6,067 bases of DNA, from contig JASBZF010000091.1 in the NCBI GenBank assembly GCA_029983625.1, positions 1 to 6,067 on the forward strand. The letters run 5' to 3'. A model generated the notes under the pieces. It was not told where the DNA came from. It was given only the letters and a program-made list of their open reading frames with translations, and searched no databases. Below, piece by piece: positions 1 to 5,785 of the stretch (positions are counted from its first letter, which is position 1; every line of letters begins with the position of its first letter). The translations under genes and the position numbers were made by a program. This stretch comes from Pauljensenia sp. (GTDB lineage: Bacteria; Actinomycetota; Actinomycetes; Actinomycetales; Actinomycetaceae).

Positions 1-34
1 AGCCCGGACCGCGCGGTCCGGGCTCCGGCCTTTT
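1..34 (+). terminator. Rho-independent terminator of the upstream gene (probably eno), cut by the window edge
   Basis: The first 24 bases are a perfect palindrome: AGCCCGGACC, central GCGC, GGTCCGGGCT. CCGGCC and then TTTT (31-34) follow. The right arm reads on as GGTCCGGGCTCCGGCC, so the left arm probably begins a few bases before the window, which would bring the T-tract directly behind the stem as in an intrinsic terminator. It would end a plus-strand gene to the left. By the conserved actinobacterial order that gene is likely enolase, but this is inference because no coding sequence of it is present. Confidence 0.75.
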
Positions 35-302
35 CACTCACACACTTTTACACACTGATCTCCTCTTCATTTTCTTTCTTTTATCAGCTAGGTTCCTGCT
101 GAAAGTTTCCAGCTGCTGTATTGTCGCTTTGAATAAAAACAAGAGGCTTTTCTTCGGGAACTTTTTTCAATCTCAGCTACAGAACTGAATTCTCTTATGT
201 TGCGCATGGAACTTATGGCGGACACATGTGTATCTCGCGACTGCTTAGGGCGCGCCGAGACTGAGAGACGTCGAGGGCGCACGCATAAGGCAACATGGTT
301 CT
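25..302. other. Intergenic leader before the divIC operon; no gene supported
   Basis: About 280 bases without a supportable gene. The left part (about 31-200) is visibly AT-richer and pyrimidine-rich on the plus strand compared with the coding DNA on either side, as expected for a promoter region. I could not find a -35/-10 pair with good spacing. The best single elements are isolated TA...T hexamers without a partner. A possible long-range stem pairs 101-110 (GAAAGTTTCC) with 156-165 (GGGAACTTTT), 10 pairs including two G-U, around a 45-base loop. The short open frames here are GC-frame shadows with no recognisable protein. Confidence 0.5.
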
Positions 303-1109
303 ATGCTTTCTTCACCGCGCAAGGGACGCCCTCATCCTCCGAGGCGACCCGCAGCTCCTGGCGACACTGCTCGCCGTGTGGCATCCGAGCGCGCTGTTAC
401 AAAGCACACCGCGCATACTCCACACGAAAGTGCGCGTGCTCGCCCTCGTGTGAAACCTGAAGACACCCCCAGAAACTCGCCACGCTCTTCATCACAGCGC
501 ACCACCGCTTCGGGGCGCACGCCCGCGACCCCTCTTTCCTCCCACACGAATCGGCGTGTCCGCCGGGTGCGTGCGCGTGCCACAACCGGTCCACGCCAGC
601 CAAAAAATCGGGATCAGAGAGAACGTAGCGACCTCGCACAAGAACGCAAGAACACAGCGCGTTGGAATACGAAACGCAGTTTCGTGATCGGCGGTTTGGA
701 AATTTCGACGCGCTTTCTTTCCGTGTTCCTTTTGACGAGCGTTCTTGCTGTTCTTCTTTTGCCCAATCTGTACGCCTGGTGGCTTCAGGAACAAGAGCTA
801 CGTGACATCACCGCGCGCGTGCAGGCAGCACAGGAACGCAATGAAGAGATGCAGCACACGCTTGATCTTTGGCAAAATCCTGACTACATCGCATCCCAAG
901 CCCGCGCGCGTTTAGGGTACGTGAAGCCGGGTGAAACCCAGTTCACGGTGATTGATCCGGGTGAGGAGTACCAGGACCACGCTCAGATCGCGGCGGCGCA
1001 GGCTCAGGGGCCGGCTCGTCCCTGGGTGCAAGTGGTGGCTCTTCTCCTGAAAGAAGCGGATGCGCCGTCCGATTCTTCCTCCCTGTCTTCTGCGAATACG
1101 GATGAGTGA
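303..1109 (+). CDS. divIC: Septum formation initiator family protein (DivIC/FtsB-like)
   Basis: Single-pass membrane protein of the divisome. In other bacteria FtsB/DivIC pairs with FtsL and FtsQ/DivIB and helps activate septal peptidoglycan synthesis. In the 268-residue product, residues 1-125 are a basic, Arg/Pro/Ser/Thr-rich tail that looks disordered and would be cytoplasmic. A hydrophobic helix spans about 135-157. A charged heptad-like coiled coil follows (about 159-190), then the family signature WQNPDYIASQARARLGY at 190-206 and KPGE at 208-211. The C-terminus has the PWVQ segment (240-243) and a Ser-rich end. The start is ATG 303, with AAGG at 287-290, a rather long 12-base gap, so a downstream start is possible. 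The tail makes the protein longer than Gram-negative FtsB (about 100 residues). Long tails are common in actinobacterial members. The family call is secure; the exact start is not. Confidence 0.88.
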   Translation: MLSSPRKGRPHPPRRPAAPGDTARRVASERAVTKHTAHTPHESARARPRVKPEDTPRNSPRSSSQRTTASGRTPATPLSSHTNRRVRRVRARATTGPRQPKNRDQRERSDLAQERKNTARWNTKRSFVIGGLEISTRFLSVFLLTSVLAVLLLPNLYAWWLQEQELRDITARVQAAQERNEEMQHTLDLWQNPDYIASQARARLGYVKPGETQFTVIDPGEEYQDHAQIAAAQAQGPARPWVQVVALLLKEADAPSDSSSLSSANTDE

Positions 1110-1133
1110 AACGAATCAACCTATTCCGTATTC
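1094..1133. repeat. 9-bp inverted repeat spanning the divIC stop codon
   Basis: GAATACGGA (1094-1102) and its exact reverse complement TCCGTATTC (1125-1133) are separated by 22 bases that contain the TGA stop of divIC (1107-1109). In mRNA this could fold into a 9-bp stem-loop at the end of the first cistron. A C-run follows rather than a T-run, so a simple intrinsic terminator is unlikely. An mRNA processing or stability element is possible. The repeat is seen directly; its role is inference. Confidence 0.45.
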
Positions 1134-1175
1134 CCCCTACAGTCAGCTGTGCCCTCTGTCGTGAATGATTGAAGT

Positions 1176-1183
1176 AAAGGAGG
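1176..1183 (+). promoter_or_regulatory. Ribosome binding site that sets the DUF501 start
   Basis: AAAGGAGG lies 5 bases before ATG 1189. An in-frame ATG at 1165 lies upstream of this site and has no comparable Shine-Dalgarno sequence, so 1189 is the better start. Confidence 0.85.
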
Positions 1184-1188
1184 CTCTC

Positions 1189-1698
1189 ATGAGTGTCGCT
1201 CCCGTCGATCCGGCAACGGAATCAGACCTTGAGGTCTTAGGTGAACAGCTCGGTCGCGTGCCGAGGGGTGTTGTGGGAATCGCTGCGCGTTGCCTGTGTG
1301 GTCGTCCGACCGTTGTGATGACAGCTCCGCGTTTAGAAGACGGTACTCCCTTTCCGACGACCTTCTATTTGACCTGTCCTCCGATTGTGAAGGCGTGTTC
1401 AACTTTGGAAGCTGAGCATGTTATGGACGAGTACAACGCTTTGCTGGCCAAAGACGAGGACGTGCGTGCGCAGTATGCGCAGGCGCATTGTGACTATATT
1501 GTGCGTCGTAATCTTCTCGGTGAGGTTGAAGAAATCGCAGGAGTATCTGCGGGTGGAATGCCTGAGCGTGTGAAGTGCTTACACGCCCTCGTCGGTCATG
1601 CGCTTGCGGCTGGGCCGGGGGTGAATCCCATCGCGGATCGAGTACTTGAGGTGATGAAGGAACGCGGACTGTGGAGTCGGGAACGCTGTTCGTGCTGA
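1189..1698 (+). CDS. DUF501 domain-containing protein, function unknown
   Basis: A 169-residue soluble protein of the DUF501 family, found in Actinomycetota next to the DivIC and Ppx genes (Rv1025 in M. tuberculosis occupies the same place). No biochemical role is assigned. Recognisable blocks are PRGVVGIAARCLCGRP (25-40), PRLEDGTPFPTTFYLTCP (47-64), the acidic LEAEHVMDEY stretch (73-82), AGVSAGGMPERVKCLH (117-132) and GPGVNP (142-147). Cysteines and histidines recur at C35, C37, C63, C70, C101, C130, H132, H137, C167 and C169. The CxC, CLH and terminal CSC arrangement suggests metal binding or redox activity, but that is inference. There is no signal peptide or membrane helix. ATG 1189 is chosen over the in-frame ATG 1165 because of the AAAGGAGG at 1176-1183. 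The gene starts 79 bases after divIC and ends 46 bases before ppx, so co-transcription is likely. It contains three TTA codons (L17, L49, L131). Confidence 0.9.
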   Translation: MSVAPVDPATESDLEVLGEQLGRVPRGVVGIAARCLCGRPTVVMTAPRLEDGTPFPTTFYLTCPPIVKACSTLEAEHVMDEYNALLAKDEDVRAQYAQAHCDYIVRRNLLGEVEEIAGVSAGGMPERVKCLHALVGHALAAGPGVNPIADRVLEVMKERGLWSRERCSC

Positions 1699-1730
1699 GG
1701 GTGTGTTCTGAGGGCTCGTGATGCGCGTGT

Positions 1731-1736
1731 GGGAGA
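1731..1736 (+). promoter_or_regulatory. Ribosome binding site supporting the GTG 1745 start of ppx
   Basis: GGGAGA lies 8 bases before GTG 1745. The alternative starts GTG 1718 and ATG 1721 have only AGGG at 1711-1714, spaced 3 and 6 bases away. The Shine-Dalgarno quality and the family's usual N-terminus both favour 1745, although ATG 1721 is not excluded. Confidence 0.5.
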
Positions 1737-1744
1737 ATCGTCCG

Positions 1745-2725
1745 GTGACTCGTGTAGCTGGCATCGATTGTGGAACGAACTCCATCCGACTCCTCGTCGC
1801 GGACGCGCGCAGGCGAGAAGATGGTTCGCTTGAACTCACGGATCTTACCCGTCAGATGCGTATCGTCCGTCTTGGGCAGGGCGTGGATCGAACTGGGCGC
1901 TTAGACCCGGTAGCGATTGATCGGACAATCGGCGCTCTTGTCGAGTATGAGCGTATGCTTCGTCGCCTGGATGCGAGCGCAGTGCGTTTCGTGGCGACTT
2001 CAGCGACGAGGGATGCGCAGAACCGTCAGGAGTTCGTCGATGCTGTTCGCAGCGTGCTTGGCGTTGAGCCTGAGGTTGTTGAGGGGACCGAAGAAGCTGC
2101 TTTGTCTTTCTGTGGTGCCGTGTCAGCTTTGGAGGCGGGGGAGCCCACTCCGATGCTTGTTGTGGATATTGGTGGTGGTTCGACGGAACTGGTTCTTGGC
2201 GACTCGAAGGTGCGTCAAGCGATTTCTGTTGATATGGGAGCTGTGCGTGTAACGGAGAAGTTTTTCGCTCAGTGTGCGCCCGAGCAGGGAATTCCCACTG
2301 CCGATGAGGAGCGGGCCTCAGCCTGGATCGATGAACAACTCGACAGTGCTGAACAGGTGGTGGATTTTGATCGCGTGGCAAGCCTCGTCGGCGTTGCCGG
2401 TACGGTGACGACTGTCACGGCGCACGCGCTGAAATTATCGACGTATCAGCCTGAGAAGATTCACGGTGCGCGTCTGAGCCTTTCCCAGATCGATGAGGCC
2501 GTGCGTTTCATGATTGAACAGCCAATTGCGGTGAAGGCGGCGCTCGGATTCATGCCCGATGGTCGTCAAGATGTCATTGCTGCTGGGGCGTTGATCTGGT
2601 CGAGGATCGTGCATCGCGTAGCCGAGCGCGCTGCAAGGCGTGGCACACGCATCACGAGTGTTTGTACTTCCGAGCACGACATCCTTGACGGCATCGCAAT
2701 GTCGATTGCTCAAAAGTGCCTGTGA
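1745..2725 (+). CDS. ppx: Ppx/GppA family phosphatase (exopolyphosphatase-like)
   Basis: Cytoplasmic member of the ASKHA-fold Ppx/GppA family, whose members remove terminal phosphate from polyphosphate or from pppGpp. From GTG 1745 the product has 326 residues, the size of the short two-domain actinobacterial enzymes, which lack the C-terminal HD domain of E. coli PPX. Visible motifs are the phosphate-1 loop GIDCGTNSIRLLV (6-18), FVATSATRDAQN (82-93), EGTEEA with the likely catalytic glutamate (113-118), the phosphate-2 loop VVDIGGGSTELVLG (139-152), SVDMGAVRVTEKF (161-173), VGVAGTVTTVTA (215-226) and the C-terminal SEHDILDGIA (309-318). ATG 1721 or GTG 1718 would add 8 or 9 residues before the conserved start. 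Synteny matches Rv1026 (PPX2) of M. tuberculosis. Sequence alone does not tell polyphosphate from pppGpp as substrate. It is the last gene of the divIC-DUF501-ppx unit, and its end faces a minus-strand tRNA 19 bases away. Confidence 0.92.
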   Translation: MTRVAGIDCGTNSIRLLVADARRREDGSLELTDLTRQMRIVRLGQGVDRTGRLDPVAIDRTIGALVEYERMLRRLDASAVRFVATSATRDAQNRQEFVDAVRSVLGVEPEVVEGTEEAALSFCGAVSALEAGEPTPMLVVDIGGGSTELVLGDSKVRQAISVDMGAVRVTEKFFAQCAPEQGIPTADEERASAWIDEQLDSAEQVVDFDRVASLVGVAGTVTTVTAHALKLSTYQPEKIHGARLSLSQIDEAVRFMIEQPIAVKAALGFMPDGRQDVIAAGALIWSRIVHRVAERAARRGTRITSVCTSEHDILDGIAMSIAQKCL

Positions 2726-2744
2726 TGCGGGTAAGTGGCTGAGG

Positions 2745-2817
2745 TGCCCCCGGTCGGATTCGAACCGACACTGTACCGATTTTAAGTCGGCTGCCTCTGC
2801 CGTTGGGCTACGGGGGC
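2745..2817 (-). tRNA. tRNA-Leu(UAA) with a short, class-I variable loop
   Basis: The minus strand folds into a complete 73-nt cloverleaf. The acceptor stem GCCCCCG/CGGGGGC has 7 Watson-Crick pairs. The D stem is GCC/GGC with GG in the loop. The anticodon stem is GCCGA/TCGGT with loop CTTAAAA, so U33 is followed by anticodon UAA, reading UUA. The T arm is GTCGG-TTCGAAT-CCGAC, and the discriminator base is A73, typical of tRNA-Leu. CCA is not encoded; CCT follows. The variable region is only 5 bases (ACAGT), whereas bacterial tRNA-Leu normally has a long class II arm. I believe similar short UAA tRNAs occur beside ppx in other actinobacteria, but could not check. No clear minus-strand promoter is visible; TACAGT about 30 bases upstream is the best -10 candidate and lacks a good -35. 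The gene is antisense to any read-through from ppx. Confidence 0.93.
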
Positions 2818-2840
2818 TGCGGGCCAGATCGGCCGCGCAG
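2817..2840. terminator. GC-rich hairpin beside the tRNA, possible terminator of the ppx operon
   Basis: CTGCGGGCC (2817-2825) pairs with GGCC-CGCAG (2831-2834 and 2836-2840) with one bulged G (2835) and a 5-base loop AGATC. That gives nine GC-rich pairs. No T-tract follows on the plus strand, so it would be a non-canonical terminator of the type suggested for actinobacteria. On the minus strand it would sit in the 5' leader of the tRNA precursor. The structure is seen; the function is uncertain. Confidence 0.3.
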
Positions 2841-2961
2841 ACTCCCACTGTAGTCCTTTGTGCGCGTTGATGCTCTGAAGTGACGTGTGGCGGACCCCTA
2901 ATTCTTTGTTGTTGCGCTGTCTTTACGCGCAGATTTTCGGCCTGTTATCCGCGTTTGTCGG

Positions 2962-2967
2962 TAAAAT
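2962..2967 (+). promoter_or_regulatory. Candidate -10 element for nhaA
   Basis: TAAAAT matches the TATAAT consensus at five of six bases and lies 34 bases before the nhaA start, which would give a leader of roughly 28 bases. No convincing -35 hexamer is found 16-18 bases upstream, so this is tentative. A weak 5-bp hairpin, TGCGC/GCGCA (2913-2917 and 2927-2931) followed by TTTT, lies just upstream and may limit read-through. Confidence 0.35.
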
Positions 2968-3001
2968 GACCTGAGTTGCGACACGGAAGGAAGTCTTCAC
3001 T

Positions 3002-4327
3002 ATGAGCTTGGAGAAAGACAAGGGGGAGTGGGCACACGCTTCATCGCATCTGCCGCATACGACCGCTTCTGCGCGAATGTCGATGAGAAGACTAGGAGAT
3101 CATCTCCTTGCTTTTCTTGCTGACGAAACGAGGGCGGGGCTTCTTGTGATTACGGTTGCAGCGATTGCCCTCTTGATTTCAAATTCGCCTCTGGCTCATG
3201 CTTACGAAACTCTTTCTCACACGCATCTTGGGCCTTCTGTACTCGGCTTGAACCTGTCGGCCCATGAATGGGCAGCCGATGGGCTACTGACGATCTTCTT
3301 TTTCGTCGTTGGACTGGAACTGAAAACAGAGTTCGTCACGGGCGCTTTACGGGATATGAAGGAAGCGGCGCTCCCGATGATTGCTGCGGCCTTCGGCATG
3401 GTCGGACCGGCGATTGTGTACACGCTCATTCAGATGATGTGCCATTCTTCAGCGTGGAGCGGATGGGCGGTCCCTACGGCAACGGATATTGCTTTCGCGG
3501 TCGCGATTTTGTCGATCTTCGGTAAAGGGCTGCCGCCGACGGCGCGCACTTTCTTACTCACACTCGCGGTAGTGGATGATCTCTTGGCGATTATCGTGAT
3601 CGCGGTGTTCTTCTCTTCCGGTTTGAACTTCCTTGCTCTGGCTGCTTCTCTTGCGGTGATTGCCCTCTTCGCGTTTATGACTCGACGAGGTGTGCGCAGT
3701 CCCTGGCTGCTCATCCCGCTCGGTATTGTGGCGTGGGCACTGATGGCGAATTCGGGAGTACACGCAACGATCGCGGGTGTTGCTCTGGGCTTGGTGGTTC
3801 CGGCTAAGCGCACGCGCGCAGGGCAAATGACTCACGATTTTGCTCAGGCGGTAGGTCCGTGGTCGGCGGGTCTTGCGTTGCCAATTTTTGCTTTCTTCGC
3901 TGCTGGTGTTCCGGTATTGGGGGCCGAGGGCGGTGTCCTTGGTGCGCTCTCAGATCCGGTGACCTTCGGTATTGCACTAGCGCTTCCCTTAGGGAAACTC
4001 GCGGGTATCTGGGGGTCTGTGGCTTTCCTCACGCGCTTCACGAAGCTGCGTCTAGGGCATGGTGTTGATTTGTCGGACGTGGCGGCGATGGCACTTCTTG
4101 CGGGGATCGGCTTTACCGTTGCGATGCTGATTGGTGGTTTAGCTTTCAGCGACGAGGTCGAGGTTTTCCATGCTCGCTTCGGTGTGATCCTCGGGACTTT
4201 TGTGTCAGCGATTCTCGCGGCCTTCGCTCTGAAGGCTCGCTTGCGGGTCAAAGTGCGTGGAGAAGCAGCTTCGCATCCGAAAAAACCTCTGCGCCGCAGC
4301 AGGCGCCGTGGCACGGTACACGGCTGA
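3002..4327 (+). CDS. nhaA: Na+/H+ antiporter NhaA
   Basis: Inner-membrane secondary transporter exchanging internal Na+ (or Li+) for external protons, used for pH and sodium homeostasis. The 441-residue protein is mostly hydrophobic helices between about 44 and 412. The diagnostic residues are present. TATDIAFAVAILSIFGKG at 159-176 carries T161-D162, matching the E. coli T132-D133 crossing. AVVDDLLAIIVIAVFF (189-204) has the ion-binding pair D192-D193, matching D163-D164. LPLGKLAG (329-336) has K332, matching K300. FFFVVGLELKTEF (99-111), SGVHATIAG (251-259) and LLAGIGFTVAMLIGGLAF (365-382) are also typical. A polar tail of about 40 residues precedes the first helix, and the C-terminus is basic (412-441). 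It is longer than the 388-residue E. coli enzyme because of these two ends. GGAAGGAAG at 2985-2993, 8 bases before ATG 3002, supports the start. It contains at least four TTA codons. It is probably transcribed from its own promoter. Confidence 0.97.
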   Translation: MSLEKDKGEWAHASSHLPHTTASARMSMRRLGDHLLAFLADETRAGLLVITVAAIALLISNSPLAHAYETLSHTHLGPSVLGLNLSAHEWAADGLLTIFFFVVGLELKTEFVTGALRDMKEAALPMIAAAFGMVGPAIVYTLIQMMCHSSAWSGWAVPTATDIAFAVAILSIFGKGLPPTARTFLLTLAVVDDLLAIIVIAVFFSSGLNFLALAASLAVIALFAFMTRRGVRSPWLLIPLGIVAWALMANSGVHATIAGVALGLVVPAKRTRAGQMTHDFAQAVGPWSAGLALPIFAFFAAGVPVLGAEGGVLGALSDPVTFGIALALPLGKLAGIWGSVAFLTRFTKLRLGHGVDLSDVAAMALLAGIGFTVAMLIGGLAFSDEVEVFHARFGVILGTFVSAILAAFALKARLRVKVRGEAASHPKKPLRRSRRRGTVHG

Positions 4328-4387
4328 TTTTCGCTCAGCTCAGCGTGAGCGCACATGGGACAATGAAGACAGTAACGACATCGACAT

Positions 4388-4394
4388 GAGGAGG
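4388..4394 (+). promoter_or_regulatory. Ribosome binding site setting the GTG start of the Bax inhibitor-1 family gene
   Basis: GAGGAGG ends 4 bases before GTG 4399. The spacer is short but the match is strong, and no ATG lies at a better distance in this frame. Confidence 0.7.
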
Positions 4395-4398
4395 CTGT

Positions 4399-5304
4399 GT
4401 GTCTAATCCCGTCTTTGGCAAGCTGGAAAAAGAGTGGGCAACTCAAGGTGTGACACCGAAGGGATACCCGACCATGCCCGGCTATACGCCGGGTGTTCAC
4501 ACGATGACCGCTCCTGTGTCCACCGCACCACAGCAAGATGAATCCTCGTCTTCTGTCAGCGCTGAGGCCTTTGCGCGTATGGAGGACAGCTTTTCTGCCC
4601 CGGCTGCTGATGCTGTGGATCGTGGCCGCATGACCTATGACGATGTCATTGTGAAGTCTGGGATCTGCCTCGCCGTCCTCTTAGCCTGTGCTGTGGCCTC
4701 CTGGCAGACCATCGCCATGGCCCCCGGCACGGGTGCCCTCCTTGTTTTAGCTGGTGTGGTCGGCGGACTGATCTTCGCTCTGGTCAACTCCTTCTCACAG
4801 ACAATTCGTCCCGCCCTCGTTCTTCTTTACGCAGCCTGTGAGGGCCTTGCTTTGGGTGGCCTGAGTGCTGTTTTTGAAAGCAGGTATCCGGGTATTGTCG
4901 TCCAAGCCCTTGTGGCAACCGCAGCGGTGTTTGCTGTGACTCTTGCACTCTTTACTTCGGGCAAGGTTCGCAATTCCTCAAAGCTCATGAAGTTTACGCT
5001 CATCGGGCTCGTCGGGATCCTCGTGTACAGGCTTTTGTCGATGATCCTGACCATGACGGGCGTCATTTCTAGTGGTTTTGACTCGATCACGATCATGGGG
5101 ATCCCTCTAGGCTTGGCTGTTGGTCTGCTTGCCGTGCTCATCGGAGCTTTCTGCCTGATTCAAGACTTCGATCAGGTCAAACTCGGTGTACGCCAGGGTG
5201 TTCCCGCCAAGTATGCATGGATGTGTTCTTTCGGCATTCTCGTCACAGTGGTGTGGATGTACCTTGAAATCTTGCGACTCCTGGCCCTTTTCCGCGACAA
5301 CTGA
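4399..5304 (+). CDS. Bax inhibitor-1/YccA family membrane protein
   Basis: A 301-residue multi-pass membrane protein of the actinobacterial BaxI_1 branch of the Bax inhibitor-1 (TMBIM/YccA) superfamily. Characterised relatives include a pH-sensitive calcium leak protein (B. subtilis YetJ) and the FtsH-interacting YccA. The role of this branch is not established. The N-terminus begins MSNPVFGKLEKEW, typical of the branch, followed by a Pro/Gly/Ser-rich cytoplasmic tail to about residue 80. Seven hydrophobic segments follow at roughly 86-106, 109-131, 137-157, 164-186, 198-219, 232-254 and 273-297. The conserved C-terminal block includes CLIQDFDQVKLGVRQG (252-267) and VVWMYLEILRLLALF (284-298). 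The aspartates D256 and D258 fit the acidic site of the family. The start is GTG 4399 behind GAGGAGG. It lies 71 bases after nhaA, with no clear terminator between, and 36 bases before the FKBP gene, so co-transcription with the latter is likely. Confidence 0.93.
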   Translation: MSNPVFGKLEKEWATQGVTPKGYPTMPGYTPGVHTMTAPVSTAPQQDESSSSVSAEAFARMEDSFSAPAADAVDRGRMTYDDVIVKSGICLAVLLACAVASWQTIAMAPGTGALLVLAGVVGGLIFALVNSFSQTIRPALVLLYAACEGLALGGLSAVFESRYPGIVVQALVATAAVFAVTLALFTSGKVRNSSKLMKFTLIGLVGILVYRLLSMILTMTGVISSGFDSITIMGIPLGLAVGLLAVLIGAFCLIQDFDQVKLGVRQGVPAKYAWMCSFGILVTVVWMYLEILRLLALFRDN

Positions 5305-5340
5305 ATCACGGCATCGACCATTAAATTTTGAGGAGAACTG

Positions 5341-5739
5341 ATGGAAAACATCACCGTCCACGGACAATTCGGTGACAAGCCGACTCTCGCTTTTGACAAT
5401 ACCCCTTCCGATGAACTGCTTGTCGAGGTTCTTCACGAAGGTGACGGTCAGCTCGTTGAAGCGGGCGACACCATTCACTGTCACTACCTTGGTCAGGTTT
5501 TTGGCGGCCAGGTTTTCGACAACTCGTATGATCGTCGCCAAGCACTTTCCTTCCAGATCGGTGTGGGCATGGTGATTCGAGGCTGGGACGATGGCCTTGT
5601 CGGACAGCGTGTCGGTTCGCGCGTCCTTTTGTCGATTCCACCGCAGTACGGTTATGGCGCTCGCGGCGTCCCTCAAGCAGGAATCGGTGGCGGCGACACT
5701 TTGGTCTTTGTGACTGATATTCTCGGCGTCGCTGAATAA
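5341..5739 (+). CDS. FKBP-type peptidyl-prolyl cis-trans isomerase
   Basis: A small single-domain FKBP catalysing cis-trans isomerisation of Xaa-Pro bonds during protein folding. It has 132 residues and no signal peptide or membrane helix, so it is probably cytoplasmic. The FKBP core runs from about 40 to 130: HCHYLGQVFGGQVFDNS (46-62), FQIGVGMVIRGWDDGLVGQ (71-89), VGSRVLLSIPPQYGYG (91-106) and DTLVFVTDILGV (119-130). By alignment to human FKBP12 the pocket residues are Y49, F59, D60, F71, V78, I79, W82, Y105 and F123. The position of FKBP12 F46 is a leucine here (L69). The first 35 residues form the extra strand and loop common in actinobacterial FKBPs. GAGGAG at 5330-5335 lies 5 bases before ATG 5341. 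It follows the Bax inhibitor-1 family gene by 36 bases, probably in the same transcript, and ends at the hairpin 5748-5781. Confidence 0.96.
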   Translation: MENITVHGQFGDKPTLAFDNTPSDELLVEVLHEGDGQLVEAGDTIHCHYLGQVFGGQVFDNSYDRRQALSFQIGVGMVIRGWDDGLVGQRVGSRVLLSIPPQYGYGARGVPQAGIGGGDTLVFVTDILGVAE

Positions 5740-5747
5740 ATGTGCTG

Positions 5748-5781
5748 AGCGCGCTGCCCTTCACCTCCAGGGCAGCGCGCT
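5748..5781. terminator. Bidirectional terminator hairpin between convergent FKBP and msrA genes
   Basis: AGCGCGCTGCCCT (5748-5760) and AGGGCAGCGCGCT (5769-5781) form a perfect 13-bp stem with an 8-base loop, TCACCTCC. It starts 8 bases after the FKBP stop and ends 4 bases before the msrA stop on the other strand, the usual place for a shared terminator. The plus-strand side has no T-run. On the minus strand a modest T-rich stretch (CACATTTATTC) follows. Confidence 0.8.
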
Positions 5782-5785
5782 GTGC

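Noticed and set aside
197..460. Open frame of 87 residues overlapping the divIC start
   Set aside because: No recognisable protein, and it overlaps the well-supported divIC frame; it is a shadow of GC-biased coding sequence.
1165..1188. Upstream ATG for the DUF501 gene
   Set aside because: The strong AAAGGAGG lies downstream of it and is correctly spaced for ATG 1189.
2781..2786. Possible ochre-suppressor tRNA reading (UUA anticodon reading UAA stop)
   Set aside because: With a standard 7-base loop and U33 the anticodon is UAA, which reads the leucine codon UUA, not a stop.
4332..4351. Hairpin CGCTCA/TGAGCG between nhaA and the Bax inhibitor-1 family gene as a terminator
   Set aside because: Only 6 bp with an 8-base loop and no T-tract; too weak to call.
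3844..4536. Minus-strand open frame of 230 residues opposite nhaA
   Set aside because: It lies antisense to the conserved C-terminal half of NhaA and its composition is that of a reverse-frame shadow; no domain is seen.
5107..5676. Minus-strand open frame of 189 residues opposite the Bax inhibitor-1 family and FKBP genes
   Set aside because: It crosses two clear plus-strand genes and their gap, with no domain or ribosome binding site.
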